Positions 42,853-52,804 of a stretch of DNA of 64,000 nt are shown piece after piece. Source of the DNA: Agarophyton chilense (lineage: Eukaryota; Rhodophyta; Florideophyceae; Gracilariales; Gracilariaceae); the NCBI GenBank assembly GCA_030374765.1, contig JARGXX010000026.1:434001-498000 (forward strand), read 5' to 3'. The position numbers were made by a program, and so were the translations under genes. The notes beneath the pieces are model-generated. The model did not search any database, was not told where the DNA came from, and saw only the letters and a program-made list of their open reading frames with translations. The first letter of the stretch is position 1. Each line of letters begins with the position of its first letter.

Positions 42853-45800
42853 TCAACCTGTAGAGTATTTGCTTTCTTTTGTCTCTGACTCAGTAAATCC
42901 GAGTGCTAGCTTTCCAGAGTACAATGTCAGGTTCAGCGTCTCGCAAAGAGGGCTGTTTGGTTTTGTCAGCGGATCAGCAATGTTCAGCTTTCCTTGTATC
43001 CACGATATTTTGTTGACGTTGTGTGTTTCAAATTCATACCTGATAACACTCACATCTCCTCTTATAGATTTGTCAATCGAGTTTCGGCATGTGGACAATG
43101 ATGTAAATAGATCTTTGGAATCAAGCACCAATATCACTTCTATTTCCATTGTTAGCAGCTGTCTGTAGGCATCAGCGATTCGTTTGGCGTCATCAATTGC
43201 TTCTCCAGCAGCCAATATTTCTGCAGCGCCGATTGATTTCACTGGTCGCTTAGATTTGTGACTACACCAAGAGATGGTGTGAAAAATAGCCCCTTCTTGA
43301 CATTGCCCAAATAGCAGGCCAATACAAAAACCAAGCTGGCCATGATCAACCAGTCGACTAGCATCAGAAAACGCGAGGACTGACATTTGGTATGAGCTCT
43401 TGTCTCGGGGTCTTGTGTATTGTATAGTTGTCCCCAGTTTTTTCAGTAGTCGTAAAATGTTAATCTGTGAGATTAGCGTATGGACTGTTCCTTGCGGTAT
43501 CTTTTGCTGTAAATAGCTCGCATAAAAGGCACACAGCGGCGAAGCTGCTATACCAAGCCATCCAAGTGAACTGCTGACAGATCGGAAGCTTTTTTCTTCA
43601 ATCGCAGTCATTTTCTCATTGATTTCTCTTCGTCTCTGTCTGCTTATAGGGAATGACTCCAACAACTGCAGGTTAGCATCTGCATTGACATGAATAGTGA
43701 AATCATCTTCCTGAGAAATTTGTAGTCCATAAAACAGAAATGTGCCAGGACCATAACATATCGTACCGAGTTCATACAAGGCTTGAAGTTTCTGGATTGT
43801 TTCCTCAACTAAATCCCTCGGACCTCCAAGAAGGACATCGTCAACGATTTTGACAGCGACTAAAATTAGTTTTCCAGTCATATCAGTCTTAAGGAACATT
43901 TGCGGGATAAAAAGTATTTGAACGAATCCGAAAGACTTCAAAAGATTGTCACTGAGCTCTTGCCACTTGGCGTTGGCATTTACCAAGCCATAGGCCGCAG
44001 TTAGCAATAGCCATAGGTGATTCTTGTCCAAACTTTCTCTGGGAGGAATAACATAAACATCTCTTTCAGCTTTTCCAGTCTGGAGGAACGCGCTCTTAAA
44101 ATCGATTTTAGCTATACACCACTTGAAGATAGTTGCCAGTGACAAAAGTATTCGTATCCCAGCAGGTGAACACGTCGCTGAATCTGTTTTCAGGTCATTT
44201 TTCTCGCGATCCATGTTTCCGTGTGGGGCTATGCGTGCTTTCATCTGAAGGGTGTTGTCATCATTATTCTTAATCTTGTATATGACATGGCTAGAGATTA
44301 TGTTGGCATTCCGTGGGATATCTGATTTGTGTACCACGTTAACTGTCTCTTTGAACTTCTTCTCTTCTTTCTCATAAGCATTAATCAGTGGGAATGACGT
44401 GAAACCTTGAGCTTGAAAAAATTGAAAATCTTTCAATCCGAAATGATTCTTGTAGTGTTGGAGAACTTCTTGCTCAGAGCTTGTAATCTTCAGTGGAATC
44501 ACAGAGTTTGCTTCTAGGATGTCGGTGTTATTGTATCTCCAGGTCTCTTGTTCAAGATCTAGTGTCTCAGTCTCACCGTCATCATAATTAACAGTGACCT
44601 TGTTATCATCTGCAGCTCCAATTGTTCCAGGGTAATACACATTGTCTAGAGGCCAAAATACCTCGATGTTGTCCCCACTCGAGGGAAGGGCATTATAACT
44701 ATCACCTGTTCCATTCTGAAACGTTTGATCAACATAGGGTTCAATATTTTCTTCTTTGCATGCCTTGGAGTGACCATATTTTGGAGAAGTAACTGTAGGG
44801 GGGGTGGATAAAACCGTTTCAATACACTCATCAACGTTCCATTCCAATATGTCAATTGCTTCTTGTATCATTGATGCAATGCTGTCTTCTTTGAGGGCAG
44901 GGCGAACATCTTCGATAGCAGCTGTTAAATTTTTTCCGCGCTTCCCGGGTACTGATATTATTCCGGTAGCTTTGTCAAACGAAAGAATCACTTTCGGAGC
45001 AGACCATTTACCTCGTTTGGCATTTTGCTCTTTGATAAATATCTGCACCTGATCACCAACTGCCAAGGGAATGTCAGTGATTGTTTTGGACCTTAAAATC
45101 AATGTAAGCTTCCTTTTTGCAATGAGATCTTCATGAGCTTCTAGTATCTCGTCCGGGATGGGAAGAGGGAATGCCCCATTCAGGACTGGTCTTGTGTATC
45201 CTTTTGCCATCTCTTGTGCAGAGCATATATCATTCCCGTATAAATCATTGGAAATCCTTAGAGCTTGTTGAACAATTTGTTTTTCTGTGTCTGACGAACA
45301 ATCAGTAGCTGAGTGCTTAAGACGAAGGTATATATCTCGTATTATTCTATGCTTTGATTCGATTACATTCTTGTTGTGCCGTCTCGGAGGAATTGGTCTC
45401 GCTTCAATACCGTAGTTGTGTAGGTAAGAGGTAAATTCTGTCGCTTTGAAAGCCGGGTCAAACAAAACACTTTGAGGGACCCAAAACGGTGTTACCCATA
45501 GTAGCTCAAAAATACGAATGGCCTCAGCCATAGACGTGTTAGGAACTACGTCACCAGTGGAGTATCTAGATTTGGAGTCCATGATATGAAAGACGCAGTT
45601 CGCTTCCAAAAAGAAGTGATCAATACACACAACGTCATTGAACTCTCTGTTCACGGTGCTCAAGGACACCTTACGTGTGGCTCTTGGCTCAGAGGTACAT
45701 AAACAGTGCTCACATTTTTCCAGTATCAGTGACAAATACTTCTGCACATCGGGGCTCCATAGTTTGTTTCTTACCAATAATATCTTGATATCCGAATAAG

Positions 45801-47304
45801 AAGAATGACCACAAACATGCTGATGCACTTTGTCAACCAATTTCTTGAGCTCTTTCCAAGGCCTGCTGGAGTTCTCTCCATCAAACTGAGCAGCCGCACA
45901 GAATAGCTCTGTTGAATTATTTTGTTTCGGAGTATAAAATTTTGGTACAAATACATTGAACGGTATGTAGCTGTGGTACGAGCTATCCTCAAGAGCAATC
46001 GAATCTTGCAAACCAGGAAGAACTAACCTGTTTGCATCAACGTGTAAGATGTTACATTTCCGGGTAACATTTCTTCCTATGACCCACTGCGAGGATCCCT
46101 GAATCACAAGGTGCGCAACAGATGCAGTGTTTCCCATATCCGTCCTTACATTAAATTTGACAGATCCAAGTATGCGTCGCTGTTCACTGGCATGCTGGCC
46201 GGAGCCATACTGCCACACGCTTCCTTGTTGTATACCCTCGGGTAGTGGTTCGAATGTCCCGTTCCACCCAGGCAAAACGGTAGGCTGTAGCATTTTGAAT
46301 TCAGTGATACCAATTCCGCTATACGGTGCACCATCATCTAACAACGGGCCAATAATAGGTTCTGGAGCTTCATAGGCTGGAGCGAGATAATGCAGGTTTG
46401 CCATGTTGAACGTTATCGTTTTCTTTTGGTTCTCAGACGGAGTTGACTGCTTCTCTTGCGTCTCACTAGACATGGTCCCAGGTTTCAAGGACCCATCGGC
46501 ATTGTGATCAACAGCCCAATGTCCGTACTTGTGACATTTCCGACACTTACTTTTGCTCTTCAGATCCAGAAGCGCATCAGGGGACAGTTTTCGGCGTGGA
46601 TGCCTATTGAATCCATTGATTGAAGTGGTTGATAAGGTTTCCATCGGCTCTGTAGTTGTGTGATCACACTGACGAAGCACAGATGCAACTTTTTCGTAGG
46701 ATACGGCTTGTAGAAATGCTTCCGTGTCAGCATTAGTAGCAATCGAATCATTGGTAGCAACAGCAGCAAGCACCGATACTCGTTGCCCATTTTCAACACC
46801 AGAGTTTGCAAGTAACATGAATGCATTCATTGCCTCCGGCAATTTGCAACTACCAGATGTAGCAGTCAGTTTGGATACTTGAGCTGCAAAGCGTGCCTCG
46901 AAGTTTAGATAGCTCTCATTACCGCGGCGACGAGTGTTTAGCATTGTCATGAACGCTTGATAAACCTCACTAACCACAGAGAGAGAATCACGTTTGTAAA
47001 TTGCATTCACGATAACCTTATGTCCATCAACGGCTCGAATATCTTCAGCGGATATCGCTTTGCAAAGATCCTTGGCTCTACCGTAGAGCTGTGACTGTAG
47101 CATAATTCCCCTTAGCGCACTTGGAATCTTATTAGAATTTGAATCTGGTAGCATATCATGGAACGAATTCCATAAATCAACGGAAGAGGCATATTCTTCC
47201 TGGTTTCCAAGACCATCAGTCCAAGGGACACTTTTGAGGTCCCAAGAAAATCTTGGCCGCGTTGGTAGCCCCTTTGGTAACGTAGAATCTGGGTCTGGGC
47301 CCAT
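42853..47304 (-). CDS. intact copia gag-pol polyprotein, 1483 residues
   Basis: One open frame encoding all functions for self-replication. Gag occupies residues 1 to about 250; zinc knuckle CRKCHKYGHWAVDH (254-267) has CCHH rather than CCHC ligands. Aspartic protease LLDDGAPYSGIG (321-332). Integrase zinc finger HQHVCGH (494-500) with CEHC (531-534); catalytic D562, D616 and E649, only 32 residues between the last two where copia and retroviruses usually have 35. Integrase C-terminal domain about 745-802. Tudor-like domain about 878-924 (VFWPLDNVYYPGTI, NYDDGE, LEQETW). RT from about 1000, with KIDFKSAFLQ (D1068) and KIVDD (D1155, D1156). RNase H with FSDASR (D1314), AAEILAAGE (E1362) and LDSKDLF (D1395). 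It starts at the ATG inside the primer-binding site, four bases after the 5' LTR. In style it resembles the GalEa/red-algal copia groups; that placement is from memory. Confidence 0.96.
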   Translation of the reverse strand: MGPDPDSTLPKGLPTRPRFSWDLKSVPWTDGLGNQEEYASSVDLWNSFHDMLPDSNSNKIPSALRGIMLQSQLYGRAKDLCKAISAEDIRAVDGHKVIVNAIYKRDSLSVVSEVYQAFMTMLNTRRRGNESYLNFEARFAAQVSKLTATSGSCKLPEAMNAFMLLANSGVENGQRVSVLAAVATNDSIATNADTEAFLQAVSYEKVASVLRQCDHTTTEPMETLSTTSINGFNRHPRRKLSPDALLDLKSKSKCRKCHKYGHWAVDHNADGSLKPGTMSSETQEKQSTPSENQKKTITFNMANLHYLAPAYEAPEPIIGPLLDDGAPYSGIGITEFKMLQPTVLPGWNGTFEPLPEGIQQGSVWQYGSGQHASEQRRILGSVKFNVRTDMGNTASVAHLVIQGSSQWVIGRNVTRKCNILHVDANRLVLPGLQDSIALEDSSYHSYIPFNVFVPKFYTPKQNNSTELFCAAAQFDGENSSRPWKELKKLVDKVHQHVCGHSSYSDIKILLVRNKLWSPDVQKYLSLILEKCEHCLCTSEPRATRKVSLSTVNREFNDVVCIDHFFLEANCVFHIMDSKSRYSTGDVVPNTSMAEAIRIFELLWVTPFWVPQSVLFDPAFKATEFTSYLHNYGIEARPIPPRRHNKNVIESKHRIIRDIYLRLKHSATDCSSDTEKQIVQQALRISNDLYGNDICSAQEMAKGYTRPVLNGAFPLPIPDEILEAHEDLIAKRKLTLILRSKTITDIPLAVGDQVQIFIKEQNAKRGKWSAPKVILSFDKATGIISVPGKRGKNLTAAIEDVRPALKEDSIASMIQEAIDILEWNVDECIETVLSTPPTVTSPKYGHSKACKEENIEPYVDQTFQNGTGDSYNALPSSGDNIEVFWPLDNVYYPGTIGAADDNKVTVNYDDGETETLDLEQETWRYNNTDILEANSVIPLKITSSEQEVLQHYKNHFGLKDFQFFQAQGFTSFPLINAYEKEEKKFKETVNVVHKSDIPRNANIISSHVIYKIKNNDDNTLQMKARIAPHGNMDREKNDLKTDSATCSPAGIRILLSLATIFKWCIAKIDFKSAFLQTGKAERDVYVIPPRESLDKNHLWLLLTAAYGLVNANAKWQELSDNLLKSFGFVQILFIPQMFLKTDMTGKLILVAVKIVDDVLLGGPRDLVEETIQKLQALYELGTICYGPGTFLFYGLQISQEDDFTIHVNADANLQLLESFPISRQRRREINEKMTAIEEKSFRSVSSSLGWLGIAASPLCAFYASYLQQKIPQGTVHTLISQINILRLLKKLGTTIQYTRPRDKSSYQMSVLAFSDASRLVDHGQLGFCIGLLFGQCQEGAIFHTISWCSHKSKRPVKSIGAAEILAAGEAIDDAKRIADAYRQLLTMEIEVILVLDSKDLFTSLSTCRNSIDKSIRGDVSVIRYEFETHNVNKISWIQGKLNIADPLTKPNSPLCETLNLTLYSGKLALGFTESETKESKYSTG

Positions 47305-47307
47305 AAC
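47295..47307 (-). promoter_or_regulatory. primer-binding site of copia element 2, overlapping the start codon
   Basis: In element orientation GTTATGGGCCCAG follows the 5' LTR. Its complement CTGGGCCCATAAC is an exact match to the anticodon arm of eukaryotic initiator tRNA-Met. The ATG in it starts gag-pol. Confidence 0.85.
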
Positions 47308-47564
47308 AATGAATAATTGAGAATACGGTTGACAGTGGTAGCGGTATCAGATAACGATCAGAGGTAGTTTATCAAAATGGGGAGAACCTCTGTGACGGTC
47401 CACTTCTCAAGAACAAGTGCAGTGTTCTGTCTTATATATCAGATGGTCTATTGCATGTCAGTACTCACACAGATTCATTGTTGCATGGACAGTTTCTCAC
47501 AGCCGGTTCCTTGACCAGTACTTCACGTCCATTGAAAGTGAGTCTCTGTAACTCAACATTCACA
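47308..47564 (-). repeat. 5' LTR of copia element 2
   Basis: 257 bp, differing from the other LTR at one visible position (GGTTCC against GGTTAC). Followed on plus by the CTCTT duplication. Confidence 0.96.
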
Positions 47565-47569
47565 CTCTT

Positions 47570-48010
47570 AGCCGTACTCGCGGAGTAAGAGGAAGATCGA
47601 CGCGCCGACTACCATGAAGACGAGGACGAGGACAGATTGTACCCGAAGGACAGGGATGGCGAATACGACAGGGATCATCACATGAAAGAGTATACGCGGC
47701 TTTGAAGCACCGCAGGGCTAATACAGTAGGAATCGTTCTGATGTACACAATGATGATGCGGATCTCGCTGCAAGGTTGTTTTTGTCGATAACCATAGTGA
47801 CGATTTCACTATCACGTGCTTGGCTGATTTGTTTGGAATGGTGGGCGCAGCCAAGAGCTTCGCCTGTTGTATGATCTAGAGGGAAACCGCAACAGCTCAA
47901 CTAACATTGTCTTCCAGAGACGGGCTGATGCAGAGGTTGCGATCAAGAGTTCGGACAAAGTTCCTCTCAATAATCGCCCAAAGCGCCTCAGCATGGGAAA
48001 TGGGCTCTAA
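47570..48010 (+). pseudogene. decayed RRM protein gene (ALYREF-like), interrupted by copia
   Basis: Plus-strand pieces in different frames assemble in order into an RNA-recognition motif: an RNP2-like LFVDNHSDDFTIT segment (about 47775-47820, partly obscured by indels), ADLFGMVGAAKSFA, then LLYDLEGNRN, STNIVFQRRADAEVAIKSSD and VPLNNRPKRLSM near 47870-47995. The pattern of acidic linker plus VxFxRRADAxxAIK and LxxRPxxLSM is closest to the ALY/REF mRNA-export adaptor family, but other RRM proteins are possible. Several frameshifts and stops make it dead. Its 5' part would lie left of the copia element, where I found no decisive motif. Confidence 0.5.
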
Positions 48011-49190
48011 ACCTCTGTCTTGCAATCTGATCTACCGTGACCTTATTCAACCACGTTTCGCGAAAACATATCTCTTGGATTGCGCGGAGACATTTCGTAG
48101 AGTTCAAACCTTTTGTGTGTTTCCTAGTTGACGGCGCTTCAGAATCGTGCATTATTTCTGTTTGTGGCGGACAACATTGGTTGTTTCAGTGCCTTTTGAC
48201 AAGCTCTGTGATGGTTTGATTGCAAGTTGAGCTTGAGGTTACATGTTAAAAGTGGTAGATTTGTGTGTTAGTGTGAGTGTGTGTGTGAGTTTGAGTACAA
48301 TAGTGAGTGGGAGGGTAGGGACTCGAGCGCAAAGAAGTCGAGAAGCAGGTCTGTTAGCCTGTTGCAAGAATGCCTCTTTGTGATTGAGAGCGTTTGTCTG
48401 AGTTTTTGCGTAGGTATCGTCTTTTGAACGTGAGCGCGTGGGTGTACGTGTGTGTGCGTTTGTGTGTCGTGTTTGTGCGTGTGGGTGGTAGTGCATGTGT
48501 GTGTGTTTATGAGAGTGCTTGATTTTTGTCATTTTATGTACCTACCTGCCTACTGTGCCTATCTCTACTTCAATGCGGTTGTTCATTCGACATTGGATGG
48601 GTGACGATTCCTGCCTTTTGTTTTGGAGCAGTCGGGATCGCAACATGGGATGAGCGATGATGGTAGTGTGTTTTTTGTGGGTGCTGTACCCGGGCAGTGT
48701 ATTCTGCGCTTCAGAAGTGGACGCCATTGAGGTGTACACCAACAGTTTCAACAACTTCGTTGTGGGGAGGCCACAATGACGCCTCTATTTGATCTTTCCT
48801 TCGCTTACGAGCTTGGACAGGACGTTCCGTCACGTCGTTTTACATGAGATTGTGCGCCGTCATAGAGGATGGCTTTTACTTTGGCGTTTATAGACTACTT
48901 GCCGTCGGTAGGCGGGAAGAATATCGGTTTGGGGTTCTTGGGATTCGGAAGTAAAAGGGATAGCGGACCAGTTTATCTTTGATAAGTTTCCTATAAATGG
49001 GTGCTTCACAAGAGCACATATCCTATCGGTTTTACTTGGCTCTAACTAGCAGAATTACTGGAGGTTGTTCAAGTGATTATCGATTTAGAACTTGAAAACG
49101 AATTGCTTCGATTCCACGCTTCAATATTCTCTTCGAATTCAACCACATGACACAGACATCAAAGTAAAATGACATATATAGATTACGCAT
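48011..49190. other. no gene; TG-rich microsatellite
   Basis: A TG-rich low-complexity tract runs from about 48255 to 48515, giving a spurious His/Thr-rich ORF on minus. The rest has no motif-bearing ORF. Confidence 0.6.
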
Positions 49191-49192
49191 CG

Positions 49193-49620
49193 TTAAATGT
49201 CTGTTTCTATATCTGAAGATGAGTTTCCGCCGTCTTCTGGGTAGTAAACAGAGGCTGCAAATCTAACTTTTCTCAGGCTTGCAACATGTGGACTGAGAAT
49301 GAGCAGAAACGCCTCCAATGTGCTGTTCACATCAGTTCGAAATGCAATCCTCTCTGAGATAGGTTCGGTGTGTATCCTTCGGTACAATGCAAACCTCTGA
49401 CTTGCCATGGAATAATCCGGATTCCCACATAGATACGAACGAGTTTTTAAGTTTTATCAAATGAATCCGGATGAAACGGTGATGCTCTTCTCTGCTTAGT
49501 AATTTTTGTATCTGAGGCAATAGACCATGCGATACATTTACATACACAGAAATTCCAGGGAAGTTTAGCGTAGAGCGCGCAGTGTTCTTCATATAAGTGT
49601 CTAGTACTCCACTTTATTGA
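49193..49620 (-). other. coding-like remnant, unknown
   Basis: Two overlapping minus-strand frames (49592-49332 and 49408-49193) read like consecutive parts of one alpha/beta protein (FPGISVYVNVSHGLLPQIQK, then VNSTLEAFLLILSPHVASLR) broken by a frameshift near 49400. It has a vague similarity in character to the 325-residue ORF at 29132-30109; not recognised. Confidence 0.3.
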
Positions 49621-49942
49621 ACCCAAGAAAGAAGGATTCGTGACGGAAAGAAAAGTGAAAGAAAGAAATCTTAAATAAAAGATACAGGCCGTTTCCGAAA
49701 GTCCGTATCGGCCCACTTCGTCTGTTCATAGCGGTTTCCTACCAAAAGCTGTATGTTCTCATTTAACGTTTATAAGTTTTCCAGGGAAAGGCGATTGGGA
49801 CACGTGCTTCTGAGCGAGATCAACACAAACATATTAAAATAGATCAATCCTTGAAGTGGCTAGGAAGAGGAAAGATCATTGTTTGAAGAAATCTCGTTTC
49901 CAGATTCGTATCAACAAAGAGGAATTTTTTTAATCTCAAAAA

Positions 49943-51050
49943 CTAACACTCAGACACAGACTGCGACTTTGCTTCTCGAGCTTTCTTTGGCATTGACAAC
50001 TCCACAGACTTAATCAAATGATCGTATTCGTTGCCGTTTATTCTCTCAGGCAGAGAGCGGCATCCGACTCGTTAAGAAGCGCAACGAAAGTAAAACCCTT
50101 CCTTTCACCAGTTTCAAGATCTCTACTGAGAAAGATACGCCATATAGGACCAAAGCCTTTGCCCAGCTCTTCTAAATCTGCCTCTTCGGTGCTTCGAATG
50201 ACATCGCTAACTCGCACCGTTGCAGACTCATCTCTTATGCACGTATTATCTCCGACTGAAGAAATGGCCCCGCTGCCTTTCGCAGGTAGTACAAACTTTC
50301 TAAAAGCACTCGATGATGAGTCTGTTGCGTGCCATTCTGATGCTTGCGCTTCGTTTGGGGTTTTTTCACCTGCGTGCACGGACATCACTTGAGCCCAGTT
50401 GGCCGCAACCCATTTTCGTTCCACTTGAGGCTTCTTGAAACGAAAGATCTTTAGCTGAGTCTCCAATATCTTGTTGCGCCTTCTGCACGAGGTCGATTTC
50501 TTCTTTTTCTTTTACTTCTTCATTCTGTTCATATGTGACTCATTCCATGTTTATTCCCTCATTCGAAACAGTTGAGATACCTTTCTCTAAACCTGTTGGT
50601 TTTTCTACACCCTTTACAAACTTCTTCCAGTGCTTTCGTGCTTCCACGGCTTTCGAAACGGTATTCTCTCTAGAGAGTCGCACTAATTTCAAGCTTCGGA
50701 TGGTACCGAGTGGGAAGGGTCGGGTACTGAGGCGATTTCGGAGCTTATCGATGAAGTGTGCTCACTCTTCTTTGCCGGCTGCTGTTCGCTCACGGCCTGG
50801 TACATGAAGTTGGTGTGGATTGGGGAGGGCGCCGGATCTTCTTGTTCCAGTTTCTACTCCTGTCATATTTGACGGTGAGCTCGTAGAGAAAGCTTTATTT
50901 CGGTTTCCTTCATCTTGCTGACCATCAAGTGAATGTGATGAAGGCAATGACGTAGCATCAGGCTCATCACTACTCTCAGCATCATAATACCGTTGCTGTC
51001 TGCTTCGTACCTTTGGTAGCTCCTCGAATTATTTTGAGCAAATTCTAGCA
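49943..51050 (-). pseudogene. decayed eIF3g (translation initiation factor 3 subunit G) gene
   Basis: eIF3g is an RNA-binding subunit of the eIF3 complex that recruits mRNA to the 40S ribosome. On minus, an acidic Ser/Asp-rich N-terminal part (about 51000-50765) is followed in another frame by the eIF3g N-domain (SKAVEARKHWKKFVKG, about 50670-50620). A TGA then intervenes, and after a frameshift comes a linker with KFVLPAKGSGAISS and a complete C-terminal RRM: DESATVRVSDVIRST, EEADLEELGKGFGPIWRIF, ETGERKGFTFVALL, and after another frameshift NGNEYDHLIKSVELSMPKK, ending at TAG 49943. The order and the KYVPP-like and DDSATxRVxN-like motifs fit eIF3g well. RNP1 is KGFTFVAL. At least three lesions. 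No introns are visible; this is not diagnostic, because host genes here also seem intron-poor. Confidence 0.78.
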
Positions 51051-51647
51051 ATGTGTTTCTGTTGATACTACGACAATTTTGGCATCTCGTGAACCCACCG
51101 CACCTGCATAGGGAACCCAGTGTTACCCGAAAACGAACTACAAATTAAGAGTAGAGGGAAAATCGCGATCGCAACCCACGCAGGGGTGAGCGGCCTGCAG
51201 AAGAGTAATAGCGCAACTCAGTGACCTAATAAACAAGCCAACCTCCAGACAGAGCTGTCTGGAGGAAGAGGGCAACTTCAGAGAGAGACATCTCTGAGAA
51301 CTTGATGCCTACTCTTTCCTTGCTTTTGCTTAGATTGCCTCCTGCCGGTCGTCTGATCCCACCCACGCATCGTTCTCTACCAATAGTTTCCTTTTCTCGG
51401 TAAGGCTGAAAAGTGTTGGGTGCCTCTGTTTTGTAACGAGGGCCCTACCGAGGAGTTGTGGATTCATACTTCTCCAGCCCTCGTACGAACTGCATTACGC
51501 TTGCTGAGAATGGGTTCGTCGCTGTATGCGCTTGGAAGCTCCTTCAGCTCAGGTTTCTTCAGACGGTGAACATTGTCGAAACCGGGGCCGAAGCAAAGCG
51601 AGTGTAACGGTGCTACTCTGCCGATGCAAGGTTGCTCATAAGTTTTG
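51051..51647. other. no gene seen
   Basis: No ORF with recognisable features. A short inverted repeat (CCAGACAGAGCTGTCTGG, about 51244-51261) forms a perfect palindromic hairpin. Confidence 0.5.
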
Positions 51648-52804
51648 TTAAAATTCTATGAAACACACTTTTCTCTTCCTCACTGAAAGCTGCTTGTAGC
51701 ATTTGCTTCTTTTTTGTAATAGCGTCCAATGTAGAACAAGTGGAGCGCGCTTGAGCTTCAAGAACTCCGATTTTATATTATTTTTCTCTGCCACTTGAAT
51801 CTCTATTGAAATTCGGGGGTTGAGTGGCTGCGGTGCAGAAACTAAACTATCCATTCCAACAACGTCGATATCTTGATTTGTAGCCTTTCGCTTCTTCGAG
51901 TACCCCCGAAACTCCGCTCCACCGAAACCGCATCCTGCAATTTTACGACCTATTCTTTCCACTATTTGTTCATTGCTGTTTGACGCCCGTGTTCCAAGTG
52001 GTTTCAGAATAGGGTGTAGCTTAAGAATACAAATCGCAAACATGGTACACGACTTTCCATCCGCGAATGTCGGAAAAGCTTCTGGAACTCCCTGCCCAGA
52101 TGCTTTATACCTCGACAAATAGGTCCCGTAAAAACTCCTGAACTCCCAAAACTTCCGTTTCAACACATAATCGTCACGCCAACGTGGTCGTAAATCGGGG
52201 TCAAGCATGGATATGTCAGTACACGTCACACCTCCTGCCAGTACAGTATTAGTGAGGCTTGAAAGCAGAATCATTAATGAATGGTGAAATTTCTTCACTC
52301 TATGGATCAGTTTTTTCTTGATCAAACTGCTCTCTATCGAAGCAATCGATTAGTTTCAGGCTTTTAGCAGTCAATTTCGTGTCCGCCAGGACATGCAGCT
52401 ATCTCAAAAAAGTCCACAGCTTGAAAATCGAGGCTTCTGTTATCTACAGATACGCTCATAATGTTCTCAGTTTCGCTTCGGTTTTGAGCACCAGTGCAAA
52501 CATCGCCGTTAACTGTAGCAGGAATATCATCACAAATTCATTGTATACTTCTCAGATTTGTCCATAGAATGGCAAATTTCACACTTTTTGATGATAAACG
52601 TTGATTGGAGGTGTAATCTGGGTTGTCTTCGGATCGCGGAAGTATTAACTCGTGTAGCTGCTTCAGATTAACCTGCCTTTGCACCATCTCATATGCTTGA
52701 AACTTTCGTTTGGTTGATAATTTTGCGTTGTCAGCCCCAACAATTTTCAACGCTTTCAAGGCTTCTCTGCATTGATTGTCATCGAATAACACATCGCAAA
52801 GCAT
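51648..52804 (-). pseudogene. unknown protein remnant, two minus-strand segments
   Basis: Segments 52804-52538 (ALKALKIVGADNAKLSTKRK, FQAYEMVQRQVNLKQLHEL) and 52325-51648 (RPRWRDDYVLKRKFWEFRSF, YKASGQGVPEAFPTFADGKS) lie head to tail with about 200 bases between. The second resembles the helical DNA-binding or accessory ORFs found in DNA transposons (Trp/Arg-rich start, nuclear-localisation-like KKRK), but I cannot place it in a family. Possibly the accessory ORF of a Harbinger-like element. Low confidence in function, moderate in coding origin. Confidence 0.35.

Larger units (their letters stand above)
42572..47564 (-). mobile_element. complete copia-superfamily LTR retrotransposon, element 2 (4993 bp)
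   Basis: Two 257-bp LTRs in which I see one difference, 5-bp target duplication CTCTT (42567-42571 and 47565-47569), primer-binding site, intact gag-pol and polypurine tract. All parts needed for autonomous movement are present, and near-identical LTRs mean a very recent insertion. Paralogue of element 1 at 19129-24034. Confidence 0.97.

Noticed and set aside
44804-45052. Plus-strand ORFs inside the copia element
   Set aside because: Antisense to the intact gag-pol and without motifs.
48255-48515. CRISPR-like or telomere-like repeat array
   Set aside because: Irregular TG dinucleotide-rich sequence with no fixed unit or spacers.
48239-48532. His/Thr-rich minus ORF
   Set aside because: Translation of a TG-rich low-complexity tract.
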